The notes below the pieces were generated by a model, which made no database searches, was not told the DNA's origin, and worked only from the letters and a program-made list of their open reading frames with translations. From Desulfonatronum thioautotrophicum (GTDB lineage Bacteria; Desulfobacterota; Desulfovibrionia; Desulfovibrionales; Desulfonatronaceae), in NCBI RefSeq assembly GCF_000934745.1, contig NZ_JYNO01000010.1, positions 183,796-247,795 of the forward strand: a stretch of 64,000 nucleotides of DNA, given 5' to 3'. Shown piece by piece: positions 34,901 through 43,200 of the stretch (position 1 is its first letter; the number at the start of each line of letters is the position of its first letter). Made by a program: the position numbers and the translations under genes.

Positions 34901-35056
34901 CCTCGCGCCTTCCTCCTGGCTCGCCATGGTCGAGCGCTGACTGTCCCATGTCAGCCATGCTCCGAGCAGCAACAGGGGGAAGACTGATATCCAGATCAAC
35001 CCGGAGAGGAACGTTCGCAGCATTATTCCATGTTTTGGGCGGGGTGCCTGGGTCAT
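31901..35056 (-). CDS. Membrane sensor histidine kinase (CACHE-PAS-PAS-GAF-HK)
   Basis: 1051 residues. TM1 (about 15-33) and TM2 (about 265-285) bracket a ~230-residue periplasmic sensor of dCACHE type. Two PAS domains (roughly 330-450 and 505-620), a GAF domain (roughly 640-790), a coiled coil and HisKA (YSVSHDLRAPLRG, His ~837) follow. The HATPase has NLLANAVKFSS, DNGAGFDIKY and GTGVGLAIVQ. The signal is unknown. Its start overlaps the stop of the binding-protein/PAS gene by 4 bases, implying that the two proteins are made together. It has no receiver of its own; the hybrid kinase 136 bases downstream probably serves. Confidence 0.9.
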   Translation of the reverse strand: MTQAPRPKHGIMLRTFLSGLIWISVFPLLLLGAWLTWDSQRSTMASQEEGARRLASNFMTAVDEYLDARMRALDLLAATPMLDDPERWPEFYVLAQSFQRRFEGHVILAEADEPRRMLLNTRAPLGAQLPVLPRAGRHSSVAAAITHGRAAAGDIVFGPVVKEPLVTIAAPVIRQNRVAHVLLSTFTTSLLQERADQFELPPDWIMHLRDGSGNIIARGVPPDFAVHEDAAPKRRFVAQSAVGPWFAELEIPDKVFHSLRFQAVIPILLGLLVTAFVGISGARLAGNRLQRAVASLAGPQPVKPAARITEIEGVRELLATTQAELRHSELYFKRLFENAPVALALSNPEGDILNRNTRFDELSGYSAAETPDWNGWWSRVCPESEIHAQVMADWKTTITHLDAPPVENRIRRKDGAERIVQVFSARFNNGLLSSFLDVTDLRHAENELRIRHETKLGQQAEMRTALLNQMQDANAARERAETALKALRANHETLQKVLEVETVGVMFWDLTTGTMTDANDAFLRMMGYSREDVESRALTWQRLTPPEFFELSLAEVQKFHATGRVGPYEKEYLRKDGTRQWMVFAGSALGENVCVEFCVDISDRKKAEADLLESNRRLAAFLRVSQAVSSSFDRHEVMQLLVDNAVQAMNLTNGAIYLKEDETIRLTAATPAMPRDFPEQFRLAPLRDHPHIARMLNTAAPVIIADTATANLAEEERTVVELLNLRSILCFPICFGDKAIGVLILSDTTKVRTFHKEEIALLQGFADQAAQVMDNIRLYEEVQSHAVQLEQEVGQRREAEEALRLLNQELEERVRRRTQELEEANKQLEAFSYSVSHDLRAPLRGVTGLTRILLDKHADGLPEDGKKLCAMISDNARTMGLLIDDLLTFSRAGRKALQVSSIDMTALVHAVIEELRTTEDTVRVNFQVQDLPPVEADPGLLRQVWQNLLANAVKFSSKTDHPVIQISAKRQEDGRVVYHVQDNGAGFDIKYVDKIFGVFNRLHSSKEFEGTGVGLAIVQQIVNRHGGRVWAQGEPGKGATFSFTLGGGQNE

Positions 35057-36828
35057 GGTCGCTCATCCTCCCCCGGTGAATCCACGAAACTCATATTGTA
35101 TGGCTCGGCTTGCCCCAGTTGACGAGACAACAGGTTGATCCGGCGCTTGAGCGCGACCATTTCCAGCTCGCGCCCCACGGAGGCATCCCGGAATGATTCC
35201 AGCTCACCATGGCGCTGTTCCAGATCCTTGGCGTGTTCCTCCAGGTGCTCGTTCAGCATTTTTTGCCGCGTGATGTCCGTGAAGGTGGCGTATGCTTCGA
35301 ATGGTTCGGATTCTTCGGGACGAAACAGGGGAATGGCCGTGATGGACAGCCAGACATAGGCGTTTTGTTCCGGGTGGAACACGCCCCGGACCAGCGGCCC
35401 CACGGCTTCTCCGGTGCGCAGGGCGATCATGGCCGGATGTTCGGTTCCGGGCACTTCCCCGCCGTCGGGCGTGATCATTTTCCAGCGCGGGTCCATGGAG
35501 GTCTTGCCGCGCATCTGGTCCAGGGTCAGGCCCAGGATACGTTCCGCGGCCGGATTGGCGGAGGTTATGGCCCCATCTGCGTCCTGGTAAATTACCCCCT
35601 GGGCCATGGTTTCGAACAACCGGCGATGGTGCTCCTCGCTCTCCCGCAGGCTGTCCTCGGCCTGCCGGAGTTGAACCAGTGCGGCCTGCTGACGGCGGTT
35701 GACGGCGATCAGCGCGACCGAAAGCAGCAGCAGGGCCATGCCGCTTGCCGCACCAAGGGTCAGGGCCGCCTTTTGCTCATCCCACAGGGAAGGGGTTCTG
35801 TTCAGGAAAATCGTATTCTCGGGCAGCTTGCGAACATCCGCGCCCCAGCGTTGCAATGCCTGCCAGTCGAATAAGGGGACGTGAGGGACGTCGAAGGTCG
35901 TCACCGGGTGCTCCAACTGGAGGCGGCCTTGCAGGTAATCCAGGGTGATGTTCCCGGCCTGCCGACCCAGTTCGGCGGAGACAACGACCGAACCTCCCGT
36001 CACACCCTGGGTGATTTGCATGTCCCGGAGGGCAAAGACCGGGACACTGGCCTGTTCCGCCACCCCTCCGGCCACCTCGGCCGGGACGAAAGTGCGGCCC
36101 GTGACGTCCTCGAAGTAGGATACGTACAAGCCGATGGCGTCCTTGGGGAGGTTCGCAACCATTTTCAGCATGTCCTCGTAAGGGAGGTGGGCCGTGGTCT
36201 CAACCACCAGTCTGTTGGGCAGGGACTCCAGGGCCTGGTATAGCGGTCCCAGAAAGGGCGCCCCGCTGTCGTCCTTGCCCATGATCAGCACCGCCCGATT
36301 GGTGTCTGGAAAAAGGTCCAGGGCGAGGCGCAAGGTGCCCTGGGCGTCCTGGCGGGAAATCAGGGTGACCAGCTTGCGGGAAGCAACCCGCCAGTCGGGT
36401 TGTGTTTCCAGAATCGGGACAAGCAAGGGGGCGTCGGGCAGGAGGTCCGGGCCTTCCCGGACCACGAAATCCACGGCCCGCTGATTGATGGCGATGATCA
36501 TGCCGCTTCTGGAATCCGCCAGCTTGTGCCGGAGCAGGCCCAGGACGGCGGCGCGGTATTCAGGTTCGTTATGGCGGTGCAGGTCCAGAAATTCAACGTA
36601 GATGTCGCTCAGGCTGAGCCCGCCGTCGGCCAATGTCCGCATCAGCGGCGGAATGATGGCCTCCAGCATGGGCGGGCCGTAGTGCGGGCCGACCAGGATC
36701 AGGACCTTGGGATTTCCGGAGGACGCGGGCGGATCGGCCCTGGTAGTGACAGCCCAGGCCGGGGAGAGGAGGGGGAGCACGAGGAGCAAAAAAGCGATGA
36801 TTGGGCCTGCGCGTGGCCGGGGGATCAT
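35053..36828 (-). CDS. Periplasmic substrate-binding/PAS sensor without kinase domain
   Basis: 591 residues. Signal peptide, then a two-lobed binding domain (about 40-340) of the ABC_sub_bind type (LVGPHYGPPMLEA, GMIIAINQRAVDFV, VSAELGRQAGNI). One TM helix (about 355-375), a coiled coil, a PAS domain (about 395-515) and a C-terminal coiled coil end the protein. There is no HisKA, GGDEF or HATPase. It would bind a ligand outside the membrane and signal through the PAS/coil to the kinase encoded immediately downstream (4-base overlap). First gene of the three-gene signalling operon. Confidence 0.88.
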   Translation of the reverse strand: MIPRPRAGPIIAFLLLVLPLLSPAWAVTTRADPPASSGNPKVLILVGPHYGPPMLEAIIPPLMRTLADGGLSLSDIYVEFLDLHRHNEPEYRAAVLGLLRHKLADSRSGMIIAINQRAVDFVVREGPDLLPDAPLLVPILETQPDWRVASRKLVTLISRQDAQGTLRLALDLFPDTNRAVLIMGKDDSGAPFLGPLYQALESLPNRLVVETTAHLPYEDMLKMVANLPKDAIGLYVSYFEDVTGRTFVPAEVAGGVAEQASVPVFALRDMQITQGVTGGSVVVSAELGRQAGNITLDYLQGRLQLEHPVTTFDVPHVPLFDWQALQRWGADVRKLPENTIFLNRTPSLWDEQKAALTLGAASGMALLLLSVALIAVNRRQQAALVQLRQAEDSLRESEEHHRRLFETMAQGVIYQDADGAITSANPAAERILGLTLDQMRGKTSMDPRWKMITPDGGEVPGTEHPAMIALRTGEAVGPLVRGVFHPEQNAYVWLSITAIPLFRPEESEPFEAYATFTDITRQKMLNEHLEEHAKDLEQRHGELESFRDASVGRELEMVALKRRINLLSRQLGQAEPYNMSFVDSPGEDERP

Positions 36829-37019
36829 GGTGGCTCCAGTATCTCGCGGGTTGTAGCGAATAACCGGGACATGTCCGGGGTCGAAATCAAAATCGTAACG
36901 TTACCGAGTAGCTATTTCATGGTACTTGTTTTCCTTCATAATATGTTCCATCTCCATATCTTGACTCCACGGGCTCGGCAAGCATCCATATCATAGGCCG
37001 GGCATCGCCTCACCACCCC

Positions 37020-38624
37020 TCAACACCCCCACACGACAATATCCCACTTCCCGAACCGCTGCCGCCGGTTCCAAATCCGTTCTTCCCAGCCTATCTCGGG
37101 GTCTCGGTGAAAAACGACCAGGTGAGCTTCTTCCGCGCCGACCCGGTCGGCGTAGTCCGCTGTCTGCTCCAGGCCCTCGGCCAGGGTGGTTTCCAGGCTT
37201 CTCCGGGCATGGACCAGCTTCAGTTCAATGACAACCCGCTGTACCGGACCGAAAAAGCCCTGGGTCTCGTCCAGGGGCCATTCCAGGAACAGGTCCGTCC
37301 GGCGGCGACCCAGGCCGTACTCCCGGCTCAGCCGCCCTCCGCCGTTGACGATGCGCTGCAGAAAGGCCTGCAACAGGAGTTGCGGTCCGGCCTCCTTGTA
37401 ATCGAAACGCTCCAGCCAGACCTCCGAATTCTCCCTGAAGAAACGCTGAAAAGCGGTCAGGAGCCCGTCCATGTCCAGCCGGTGATCCGGTCCCACATAC
37501 CAGACCCGGTCCTGCTCGATGACCATCTGGCTGCCCCAGGACAGCTCGCGTGGAATAACCTCCCGGTAGATGGCGTTGGAAATCTCCAATTTGCCGTTGA
37601 TCTCCCGCCGCAACAGGCCCAGGTCCACCAGGTAGTCCGCGTCGTCGGGCCGCACTCCCACTTCGGACAGGCCCTGAAGGAACGGGGAAATCACCGCTCG
37701 AACTCGAGGCTCCTTGAGCTTGTCCGCAAGCTGATCCAGATGCGTGGCCCGGGAGAGAATCAGCCGTTCCCGGGCGGCCCGGTAGTCTTCCAGGGTGATG
37801 GGCCGGGTCCGGTCCCGAGCGTCCCGGTTTTCCCAGGTCGCTTCATAACCCAAAGCGTTGACCAGCCACGGTTGCCCCTTGGTGTCCAGCCACAGTTCAT
37901 CGAAAATTTCCGGGGCAAAGGGCTGACCCGTGGCTTCGGTGTGTTGATGCCACAAAGCCCGGGCCTCCTCCTCAATGAAGTTGCCCATGCGCAGGGACTT
38001 GGCCTTGATGTTGAAGGCACTGCCCCCGGTGATCACCTCTTCCCCTTGGCCATGCATGCGATAATCGCGCACGTCCCGCACCCCGCAGAGAATCACGCTC
38101 TGGGGAAAGGCCGCGGGCCGCTGGGCGTATCCGGCCCGGATTTGCCGCAGCAGGGAGATCAGCGTGTCGCCCACCAGGGCGTCCACCTCGTCCAGAAGCA
38201 GAACCACGGGCTTGGTCGAGATACGGGACCAATGCTCCAGCATTTGTTTGAGAAGATCGTTGGCCGGCTGGTCCCGGCCCGAGGTGTTCAGCCAGGCAAA
38301 GACCTCGGGCTGGTCCAGATACAGGCGGATGGACCCGGCAATGGCGCTGCACACCGTTGGAATGCCCTTGCTCTCGTCTCCCCGGGCCGCCTGGGCGCCC
38401 TCGATGTTGGCGTAGGCGCAGGCAAACCGGGCCTCGGCGTTCAGTTCGGCCATGATGGCCAGAAGCGTACTCGTCTTGCCGGTCTGGCGCGGGGCGTGGA
38501 GCACGAAATAGCGCTCCGAGCGGATCAGGTGGAGAATTTCCTCCCAGTCCACGCGGTGCAAAGGCGGGATATTGTAGTGGTGTTCGGTCTTGATGGGCCC
38601 GGATGTGTTGAAGAATTTTTCCAT
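37020..38624 (-). CDS. AAA ATPase with C-terminal PD-(D/E)XK nuclease-like domain (paralogue 1)
   Basis: 534 residues. AAA ATPase core: Walker A HAPRQTGKTST (Lys50), Walker B VVLLLDEVDAL (Asp145, Glu146). Residues ~320-400 form a winged-helix-like middle region. The C-terminal ~95 residues hold a PD-(D/E)XK motif: RRTDLFLEW (Asp444), VVIELKL (Glu467, Lys469) and EQTADYADR. Start at ATG 38624 after an AGGGAG site; an upstream frame through a REP palindrome is not used. Closely related to the gene just upstream at 38780-40381. Function unknown; the domain pair resembles restriction- or defence-type ATPase/nucleases, which I state only as inference. Confidence 0.85.
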   Translation of the reverse strand: MEKFFNTSGPIKTEHHYNIPPLHRVDWEEILHLIRSERYFVLHAPRQTGKTSTLLAIMAELNAEARFACAYANIEGAQAARGDESKGIPTVCSAIAGSIRLYLDQPEVFAWLNTSGRDQPANDLLKQMLEHWSRISTKPVVLLLDEVDALVGDTLISLLRQIRAGYAQRPAAFPQSVILCGVRDVRDYRMHGQGEEVITGGSAFNIKAKSLRMGNFIEEEARALWHQHTEATGQPFAPEIFDELWLDTKGQPWLVNALGYEATWENRDARDRTRPITLEDYRAARERLILSRATHLDQLADKLKEPRVRAVISPFLQGLSEVGVRPDDADYLVDLGLLRREINGKLEISNAIYREVIPRELSWGSQMVIEQDRVWYVGPDHRLDMDGLLTAFQRFFRENSEVWLERFDYKEAGPQLLLQAFLQRIVNGGGRLSREYGLGRRRTDLFLEWPLDETQGFFGPVQRVVIELKLVHARRSLETTLAEGLEQTADYADRVGAEEAHLVVFHRDPEIGWEERIWNRRQRFGKWDIVVWGC

Positions 38625-38684
38625 GGTGGCTCCCTGGCGGTGATTGCTCAAAAAGGTCGGGCAAACCCTGAAACTGCCTCTGCC

Positions 38685-38712
38685 CCTGGATTCACGCCTG
38701 CGCGGGAATGAC
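38685..38712. repeat. REP-type palindrome, single copy
   Basis: CTGGATTCACGCC-TGC-GCGGGAATGAC, the same family as the pair at 12092-12172, in the 155-base gap between the two AAA paralogues. Confidence 0.8.
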
Positions 38713-38779
38713 TGAAATGGCACGTACTCTCAAGCTCATCATGCCCACGAAAATATACGATGCATCGCCTCACCACCTC

Positions 38780-40381
38780 TCAACACCCCCATAAGACAAT
38801 ATCTCGCTCCCCAAACCGCTCCCGCCGGTTCCAAATCCGTTCTTCCCAGACTATCTCAGGGTCTCGGTGAAAAACGACCAGGTGAGCTTCTTCCGCGCCG
38901 ACCCGGTCGGCGTAGTCCGCTGTCTGCTCCAGTCCTTCGGCCAGGGTGGTTTCCAGACTTCTCCGGGCATGGAGCAGCTTCAGCTCGATGACCACCCGCT
39001 GCACCGGGCCGAAAAAGCCCTGGATCTCGTCCAGGGGCCATTCCAGGAACAGGTCGGTCCGGCGGCGACCCAGGCCGAATTCCCGGCTCAGCCGCCCGCC
39101 GCCGTTGAGCACGCGCTGCAAAAAGGCCTGGAGCAGGAGCTGCGGCCCGGCTTCCTTGTACTCAAAGCGCTCCACCCAGCTCTCGCTGTTTTCCCGGAAG
39201 AATTGCTGAAACGCGATCAGGAGCTTGCCCATGTCCAATCGCCGATCCGGGCCGATATACCAGGTCGTTTCCTGAGGCATGGAGTCCTGGGTCACTGCTG
39301 TGAGCTCCCGGGGGATGATCTCCTGATAAATCCGATTGCTGACATGAATCAGCGGCTTACGCGTAATCAGTCCCAGATCCTCAACGTATTGCAGGTCGTC
39401 GTTGGGCATCTGCAATTCAGTATGCTCCGTGGACAGCAGAGCCTCCACCACCGTGCGCACCCGCGGCTCTTTGAGCTTGTCCGCAAGCTGATCCAGGTGC
39501 GTGGCCCGGGACAGAATCAGCCGCTCACGGGCGGCCCGGTAGTCTTCCAGGGTGATAGGTCGGGTCCGATCCCGTGCGGCCCGATCTTTCCACGTCGTCT
39601 CATGCCCCAGGGCGTTGACCAGCCAGGGCTGACCCCGGGTGTCCAGCCACAATTCCTCGAAAATTTCAGGTGCAAAGGTCTGGCCCGTGGCCTCGGTGTG
39701 CTGGCGCCACAAGGACCGGATTTCTTCCTCAAGAAAATTGCCCATGCGCAGGGATTCGGCCTTGATATTGAAAGCGCTGCCGCCGGTGATCACTTCCTCA
39801 CCTTTCTGGCGCATCCGGTAGTCACGCACGTCCCGCACTCCGCAGAGGATGATGCTTTGAGGAAAGGCCGCGGGCCGTTGAGCGTATCCGGCCCGGATCT
39901 GGCGCAGCAGGGAGATCAGCGTGTCGCCCACCAGGGCGTCCACCTCGTCCAGAAGAAGCACAACCGGCTTGGCCGAGATACGGGACCAATGCTCCAGCAT
40001 TTGTTTGAGAAGATCGTTGGCCGGCTGGTCCCGGCCCGTGGTGTTCAGCCAGGCAAAGACTTCGGGCTGGTCCAGATACAGGCGGATGGACCCGGCAATG
40101 GCGCTGCACACCGTTGGAATGCCCTTGGTCTCGTCTCCCCGGGCCGCCTGCGCCCCCTCGATGTTGGCGTAGGCGCAGGCAAACCGACCCTCGGCGTTCA
40201 GTTCGGCCATGATGGCTAAAAGCGTACTCGTCTTGCCGGTCTGGCGCGGGGCGTGGAGTACGAAATAGCGCCTGGTTCGGATCAGGTGATAGACTTCCTC
40301 CCAGTCCACCCGGTGTAGCGGGGGCAGGGAGTAGTGCTCGGCAGAGTCCACCGGTCCGGAGGTGTTGAAGAATTTTTCCAT
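38780..40381 (-). CDS. AAA ATPase with C-terminal PD-(D/E)XK nuclease-like domain (paralogue 2)
   Basis: 533 residues, the tandem partner of the gene at 37020-38624. The first ~315 residues and the last ~130 are almost identical to it, while residues ~320-400 are strongly diverged (for example LLSTEHTELQMPNDDLQYVE in one and PFLQGLSEVGVRPDDADYLV in the other). Walker A APRQTGKTST, Walker B LLLDEVDAL and the nuclease residues are all kept. Even the ~20 bases after the two stops match. The pattern suggests duplication, then either gene conversion of the ends or diversifying change in the middle. Confidence 0.85.
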   Translation of the reverse strand: MEKFFNTSGPVDSAEHYSLPPLHRVDWEEVYHLIRTRRYFVLHAPRQTGKTSTLLAIMAELNAEGRFACAYANIEGAQAARGDETKGIPTVCSAIAGSIRLYLDQPEVFAWLNTTGRDQPANDLLKQMLEHWSRISAKPVVLLLDEVDALVGDTLISLLRQIRAGYAQRPAAFPQSIILCGVRDVRDYRMRQKGEEVITGGSAFNIKAESLRMGNFLEEEIRSLWRQHTEATGQTFAPEIFEELWLDTRGQPWLVNALGHETTWKDRAARDRTRPITLEDYRAARERLILSRATHLDQLADKLKEPRVRTVVEALLSTEHTELQMPNDDLQYVEDLGLITRKPLIHVSNRIYQEIIPRELTAVTQDSMPQETTWYIGPDRRLDMGKLLIAFQQFFRENSESWVERFEYKEAGPQLLLQAFLQRVLNGGGRLSREFGLGRRRTDLFLEWPLDEIQGFFGPVQRVVIELKLLHARRSLETTLAEGLEQTADYADRVGAEEAHLVVFHRDPEIVWEERIWNRRERFGERDIVLWGC

Positions 40382-40643
40382 GTCGGTTCCTTGGCTTCTT
40401 TTGTCCCGGTGTTGAAACGAAAAACTGAAGACTCATTCTTCGTTTCGGACAGGTGACTTGCCGGGTTGCGGCATGATATCGGACCATACCCCAAAGGGTC
40501 TGTGTATTTCAGCTTGGGGTTGTCCAGCCATAGGTTGACTACCATGAGCTATGGCACGGAATACCGTCGAGATTCACTTCTTTCTTTCACCGATAGGACG
40601 CCTCTAGGGCTCCTGGCATGGCCAGGTTCGAGACCACGAGGAT

Positions 40644-40856
40644 TCAGTGCGCGCCTTTGGCCTGTTCCCGGACACCCTTTTCCCAGTCCTTCATCGGGAT
40701 GGCTTCTTCGATGAGCATGATCGGAATTTCCTCCCTGATGGGGTAGACGACCGCGCAAGGGTGGCAGATCAAACCGTCCTCGGCCGGGGTCAGGGTGACG
40801 TCGGCCTTGCACTTGGGGCAGGCCAGGATATTCAGCAGGTCCTTGTTCAGGGGCAT
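40644..40856 (-). CDS. Trm112-family small zinc protein
   Basis: 70 residues. ILACPKCKADV at residues 10-20 gives a CxxC pair; GLICHPCAVVYPI supplies a second one (CxxC) and the strand pattern of Trm112/YcaR proteins. AAAGGAG lies 8 bases before the ATG. In bacteria these short proteins are thought to be partners or remnants of the methyltransferase activator Trm112; a precise role is not known. It follows the macro-domain gene by 35 bases on the same strand. Confidence 0.85.
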   Translation of the reverse strand: MPLNKDLLNILACPKCKADVTLTPAEDGLICHPCAVVYPIREEIPIMLIEEAIPMKDWEKGVREQAKGAH

Positions 40857-40891
40857 GGGCGCTCTCCTTTGAAAAAACAGTGATTGGGTGT

Positions 40892-41392
40892 TCAGGCCGG
40901 GGCTGATCCGTGCAATTGCGTATAAATTTGGGCTTCAGCCGGGCTGAAACAGCAGACGATGATTCGTTCAAAGGCTGGTTCGTACGCGGCCATGCACTGC
41001 AAGGCAAGGGTGGCGGCGGCTTGCTTGGGATACCCATAGGCACCGGTGCTGACGGCCGGAAAGGCAATGGTCCGGACGTCATGGTCCTGAGCCAGTCGGA
41101 AGCTGTTCATGTAGCAGGCTCTCAGCAGTTCCGGTTCCTGATGTTGGCCGCCGCGCCAGATGGGGCCCACGGTGTGGATCACGAATCGCGCGGGCAGGCG
41201 GAAGCCGGGGGTGATCCGGGCTTCGCCCGTGGGGCAGCCGCCGATTTTCCGGCAGGCTTCCAGCAATTCCGGTCCGGCGGCGCGATGAATCGCTCCGTCC
41301 ACGCCGCCGCCGCCCAGCAAGGAGGTGTTGGCCGCGTTGACAATGGCGTCCACGTGCAGGGTGGTGATGTCGGCCTGGATGATTTCGATCAT
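40892..41392 (-). CDS. Macro-domain protein (ADP-ribose hydrolase type)
   Basis: 166 residues from the ATG that overlaps the HAD gene stop by 4 bases; a longer frame upstream is antisense to it. Signature [24 protein letters not shown] (key: [14 protein letters not shown]) and the ADP-ribose-binding [14 protein letters not shown] and [13 protein letters not shown] segments are intact, as in the YmdB/MacroD class. It probably removes ADP-ribose or O-acetyl groups. Coupled to the HAD-like gene and Trm112 gene. Confidence 0.9.
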   Translation of the reverse strand: MIEIIQADITTLHVDAIVNAANTSLLGGGGVDGAIHRAAGPELLEACRKIGGCPTGEARITPGFRLPARFVIHTVGPIWRGGQHQEPELLRACYMNSFRLAQDHDVRTIAFPAVSTGAYGYPKQAAATLALQCMAAYEPAFERIIVCCFSPAEAQIYTQLHGSAPA

Positions 41393-42630
41393 TGGGGGCC
41401 TCGGGACAAGGCGTGCAAGGCCAGAACCAGGATATCCGGCTCGGCCACGAGAAAGGCCTTGGGGCAGAGTTGGAGCACGGCCTTGTGCAGTTCCGGTTTG
41501 CGGGTCACGAACACGGCGTGGGTGTCCGGGCAGCGCTCCAAGGTCGCTCGGAGCATGGGCAGGTCGGAAAAGGTGTCCCCACATACCAGATGCGGTCCTT
41601 TGTCCAGGTTCAGCCCCAACTCCTGGTCCAGAAACAGCACCCCGTCGCCCTTGTCGAAGTCCTTGCGGTTGTCGCCGGCACCAATGGTCAGGATGATTTC
41701 GATATCCAAACCGGTATCCTCGATGCGCAGGGCATGGCCCTCGGGATCACGGCGCTCAACCAAAGCCGTTACGGCCTGAAGAAAACTCAGGGATTCGGCT
41801 TCCGGAACGGATCCGGAGATGTCCTGGCGGGCCACGGTGAGTTGGCCGAACTTGACCTGCAGGCCTGAGCCGATCAGTTCGTATTTACGCTGCTCAGGTT
41901 GCTCCAGCAGATGTTTCAGGTCGCCATGCAGGTCCTGGAGCAGCCGGTTTTGTTCCTCTGGAGCAGGGAAGCTGCCGTAGCTGTCGCTCAGGTCCATGTA
42001 TTCCCGGCCCTTGGACGCGGCCATGATGTAGGTCTTGGGCGGGATGACGCTGACATCCAGGAGGCCGGGGCCGGACAGCGGTCCGGAGGTGACCACGATG
42101 GGCCATGTGGCCCGGCTGCGGGCGAAACGGGTCAGAAAAACCGCATTGTAGGTGGCCTGGATCGAGGAGCGGTAGCGTCCGCAGTAGTTGTTCACCGTGC
42201 CGTCACGGTCCGTGATGAAGCTGCGCAAGGTCGCGCTGCCCAGGGCATCGGTCAGTTTTTGGGCCAACTGGTCGGCCTGGGAAAGCAGCCCCGGGGTTTG
42301 ATCCTCGATGACCAGCTTCAGGGCGGCCTCTCCGAGTTCCAAATAGGTTATATCCCTGGCCAGCTCGGTCACTTCATAGTCCAGATCCACGGTGACACCG
42401 TGGTCGTCATCCATGCGCAGACGACGCTCAAAGGGTTTGCTGGAGTCTGTTCCAGGCGCATGTTTCAAACTTTCCAGGGCATTGCGTAAGGAGGTAATGT
42501 CTGATGCGCCGGGTTCGCGATTGGACAGAACGTCCAGGGTGGCCTTGCGACGGATCTCGGCCGTCTGGTCCATCAGATCGTAAAATTCCGTGAGGGTATG
42601 GATGGGCTTTTCTTCGATGGTCGTGGTCAT
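41389..42630 (-). CDS. HAD-superfamily phosphatase (trehalose-6-phosphatase-like)
   Basis: 413 residues. Motif [16 protein letters not shown] (about residues 139-153, nucleophile D), motif II VVTSG, and motif [15 protein letters not shown] with the GDxxSD pattern. The order and spacing fit HAD type IIB phosphatases such as trehalose-6-phosphatase. About 130 N-terminal residues before motif I are unusual for a phosphatase and show no recognisable domain. GGAG lies 6 bases before the ATG. It is divergent from the small gene at 42829, and the macro-domain gene is coupled to its end. Substrate uncertain. Confidence 0.75.
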   Translation of the reverse strand: MTTTIEEKPIHTLTEFYDLMDQTAEIRRKATLDVLSNREPGASDITSLRNALESLKHAPGTDSSKPFERRLRMDDDHGVTVDLDYEVTELARDITYLELGEAALKLVIEDQTPGLLSQADQLAQKLTDALGSATLRSFITDRDGTVNNYCGRYRSSIQATYNAVFLTRFARSRATWPIVVTSGPLSGPGLLDVSVIPPKTYIMAASKGREYMDLSDSYGSFPAPEEQNRLLQDLHGDLKHLLEQPEQRKYELIGSGLQVKFGQLTVARQDISGSVPEAESLSFLQAVTALVERRDPEGHALRIEDTGLDIEIILTIGAGDNRKDFDKGDGVLFLDQELGLNLDKGPHLVCGDTFSDLPMLRATLERCPDTHAVFVTRKPELHKAVLQLCPKAFLVAEPDILVLALHALSRGPQ

Positions 42631-42762
42631 GAAAATCTCCGGTAACGGTTCGTGGTTTTACTGGCATCAAGCATGCATGATGACTTGCAGGGTAGCCGCA
42701 TGGGAAAAAAATTCAAGTTGATGGAAACGCAGAGTGTGAACGTTTTTTCCTGGAAATATCCC

Positions 42763-42789
42763 TAAAGAAGTTGGCGAACCGGACGATAG
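42763..42789 (+). promoter_or_regulatory. Sigma-28 (FliA)-like promoter
   Basis: TAAAGAAG at 42763-42770, then 11 bases, then GACGATAG at 42782-42789. Against TAAAGTTT-N11-GCCGATAA this matches five of eight -35 and six of eight -10 positions, with exactly the right spacing. It lies 40 bases before the small gene at 42829. If correct, that gene belongs to the motility regulon. Confidence 0.45.
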
Positions 42790-42828
42790 AGTAACTACCA
42801 GGTCATCAGAAAAGAAAGGAGTTGAATT

Positions 42829-43074
42829 ATGGAAATGCCCGCCATCACACCAGCGGTTATGGAAATCCCGAAAGCCCAGGCAACTGATGCCGCTCCCCGT
42901 GAGGGCCAGTCCCAGGCCGAGGCCATGAAGAACATCCGCAAAGCCCGGCTGCAGCGTCAAGTATTGCAGGATCCCGCCGTCATCTCTCGGCTTGTGGCCA
43001 TGGAAACCACGTCAGTGTACAATGCCAAAGGAGATGTGGTCCAGGCGGTGTCCGGGGCCAGTCTTGAATCCTGA
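42829..43074 (+). CDS. Small conserved-looking protein under a sigma-28-like promoter
   Basis: 81 residues, no cysteine and no signal or TM segment. The N-terminal third is Pro/Ala/Gln-rich and probably disordered; the rest (about residues 30-65: AEAMKNIRKARLQRQVLQDPA) is a charged helix, ending in a short METTSVYNAKGDVV motif. I do not recognise the family. GGAG is 9 bases before the ATG. The preceding sigma-28-like promoter and following structured hairpin suggest a monocistronic, motility-linked gene. This is inference. Confidence 0.65.
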   Translation: MEMPAITPAVMEIPKAQATDAAPREGQSQAEAMKNIRKARLQRQVLQDPAVISRLVAMETTSVYNAKGDVVQAVSGASLES

Positions 43075-43081
43075 TGTCCGC

Positions 43082-43149
43082 CCGCGCGGTTCCTGAAGGT
43101 TTTTTGGGTCACGGTATCTTGGTACCTTGTGGCTCTCAGGACCGCGCGG
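43082..43149 (+). terminator. Long stem-loop after the small gene
   Basis: CCGCGCGG-t-TCCTGA (43082-43096) pairs with TCAGGACCGCGCGG (43136-43149), about 14 bp with one bulge, around a 39-base loop containing a T-run. It starts 8 bases after the stop. It is a strong structure, but the T-run lies inside the loop, so Rho-independent termination is only one option. Confidence 0.4.
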
Positions 43150-43200
43150 CGCGCCAACCCACTCCATCTGAGCACCTCGAATTTTCCTCCCCCTCCCCTT

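Noticed and set aside
38624..38723. N-terminal extension of the AAA gene (MPFQSFPRRRES...)
   Set aside because: The extension is a translated REP palindrome (PRRRESR is its usual product), and a good ribosome site precedes the ATG at 38624.
40282..40545. An 87-residue frame over the AAA paralogue 2 start
   Set aside because: It overlaps the real gene's start in another frame and has no motif or ribosome site; the intergenic part (40382-40643) shows nothing more.
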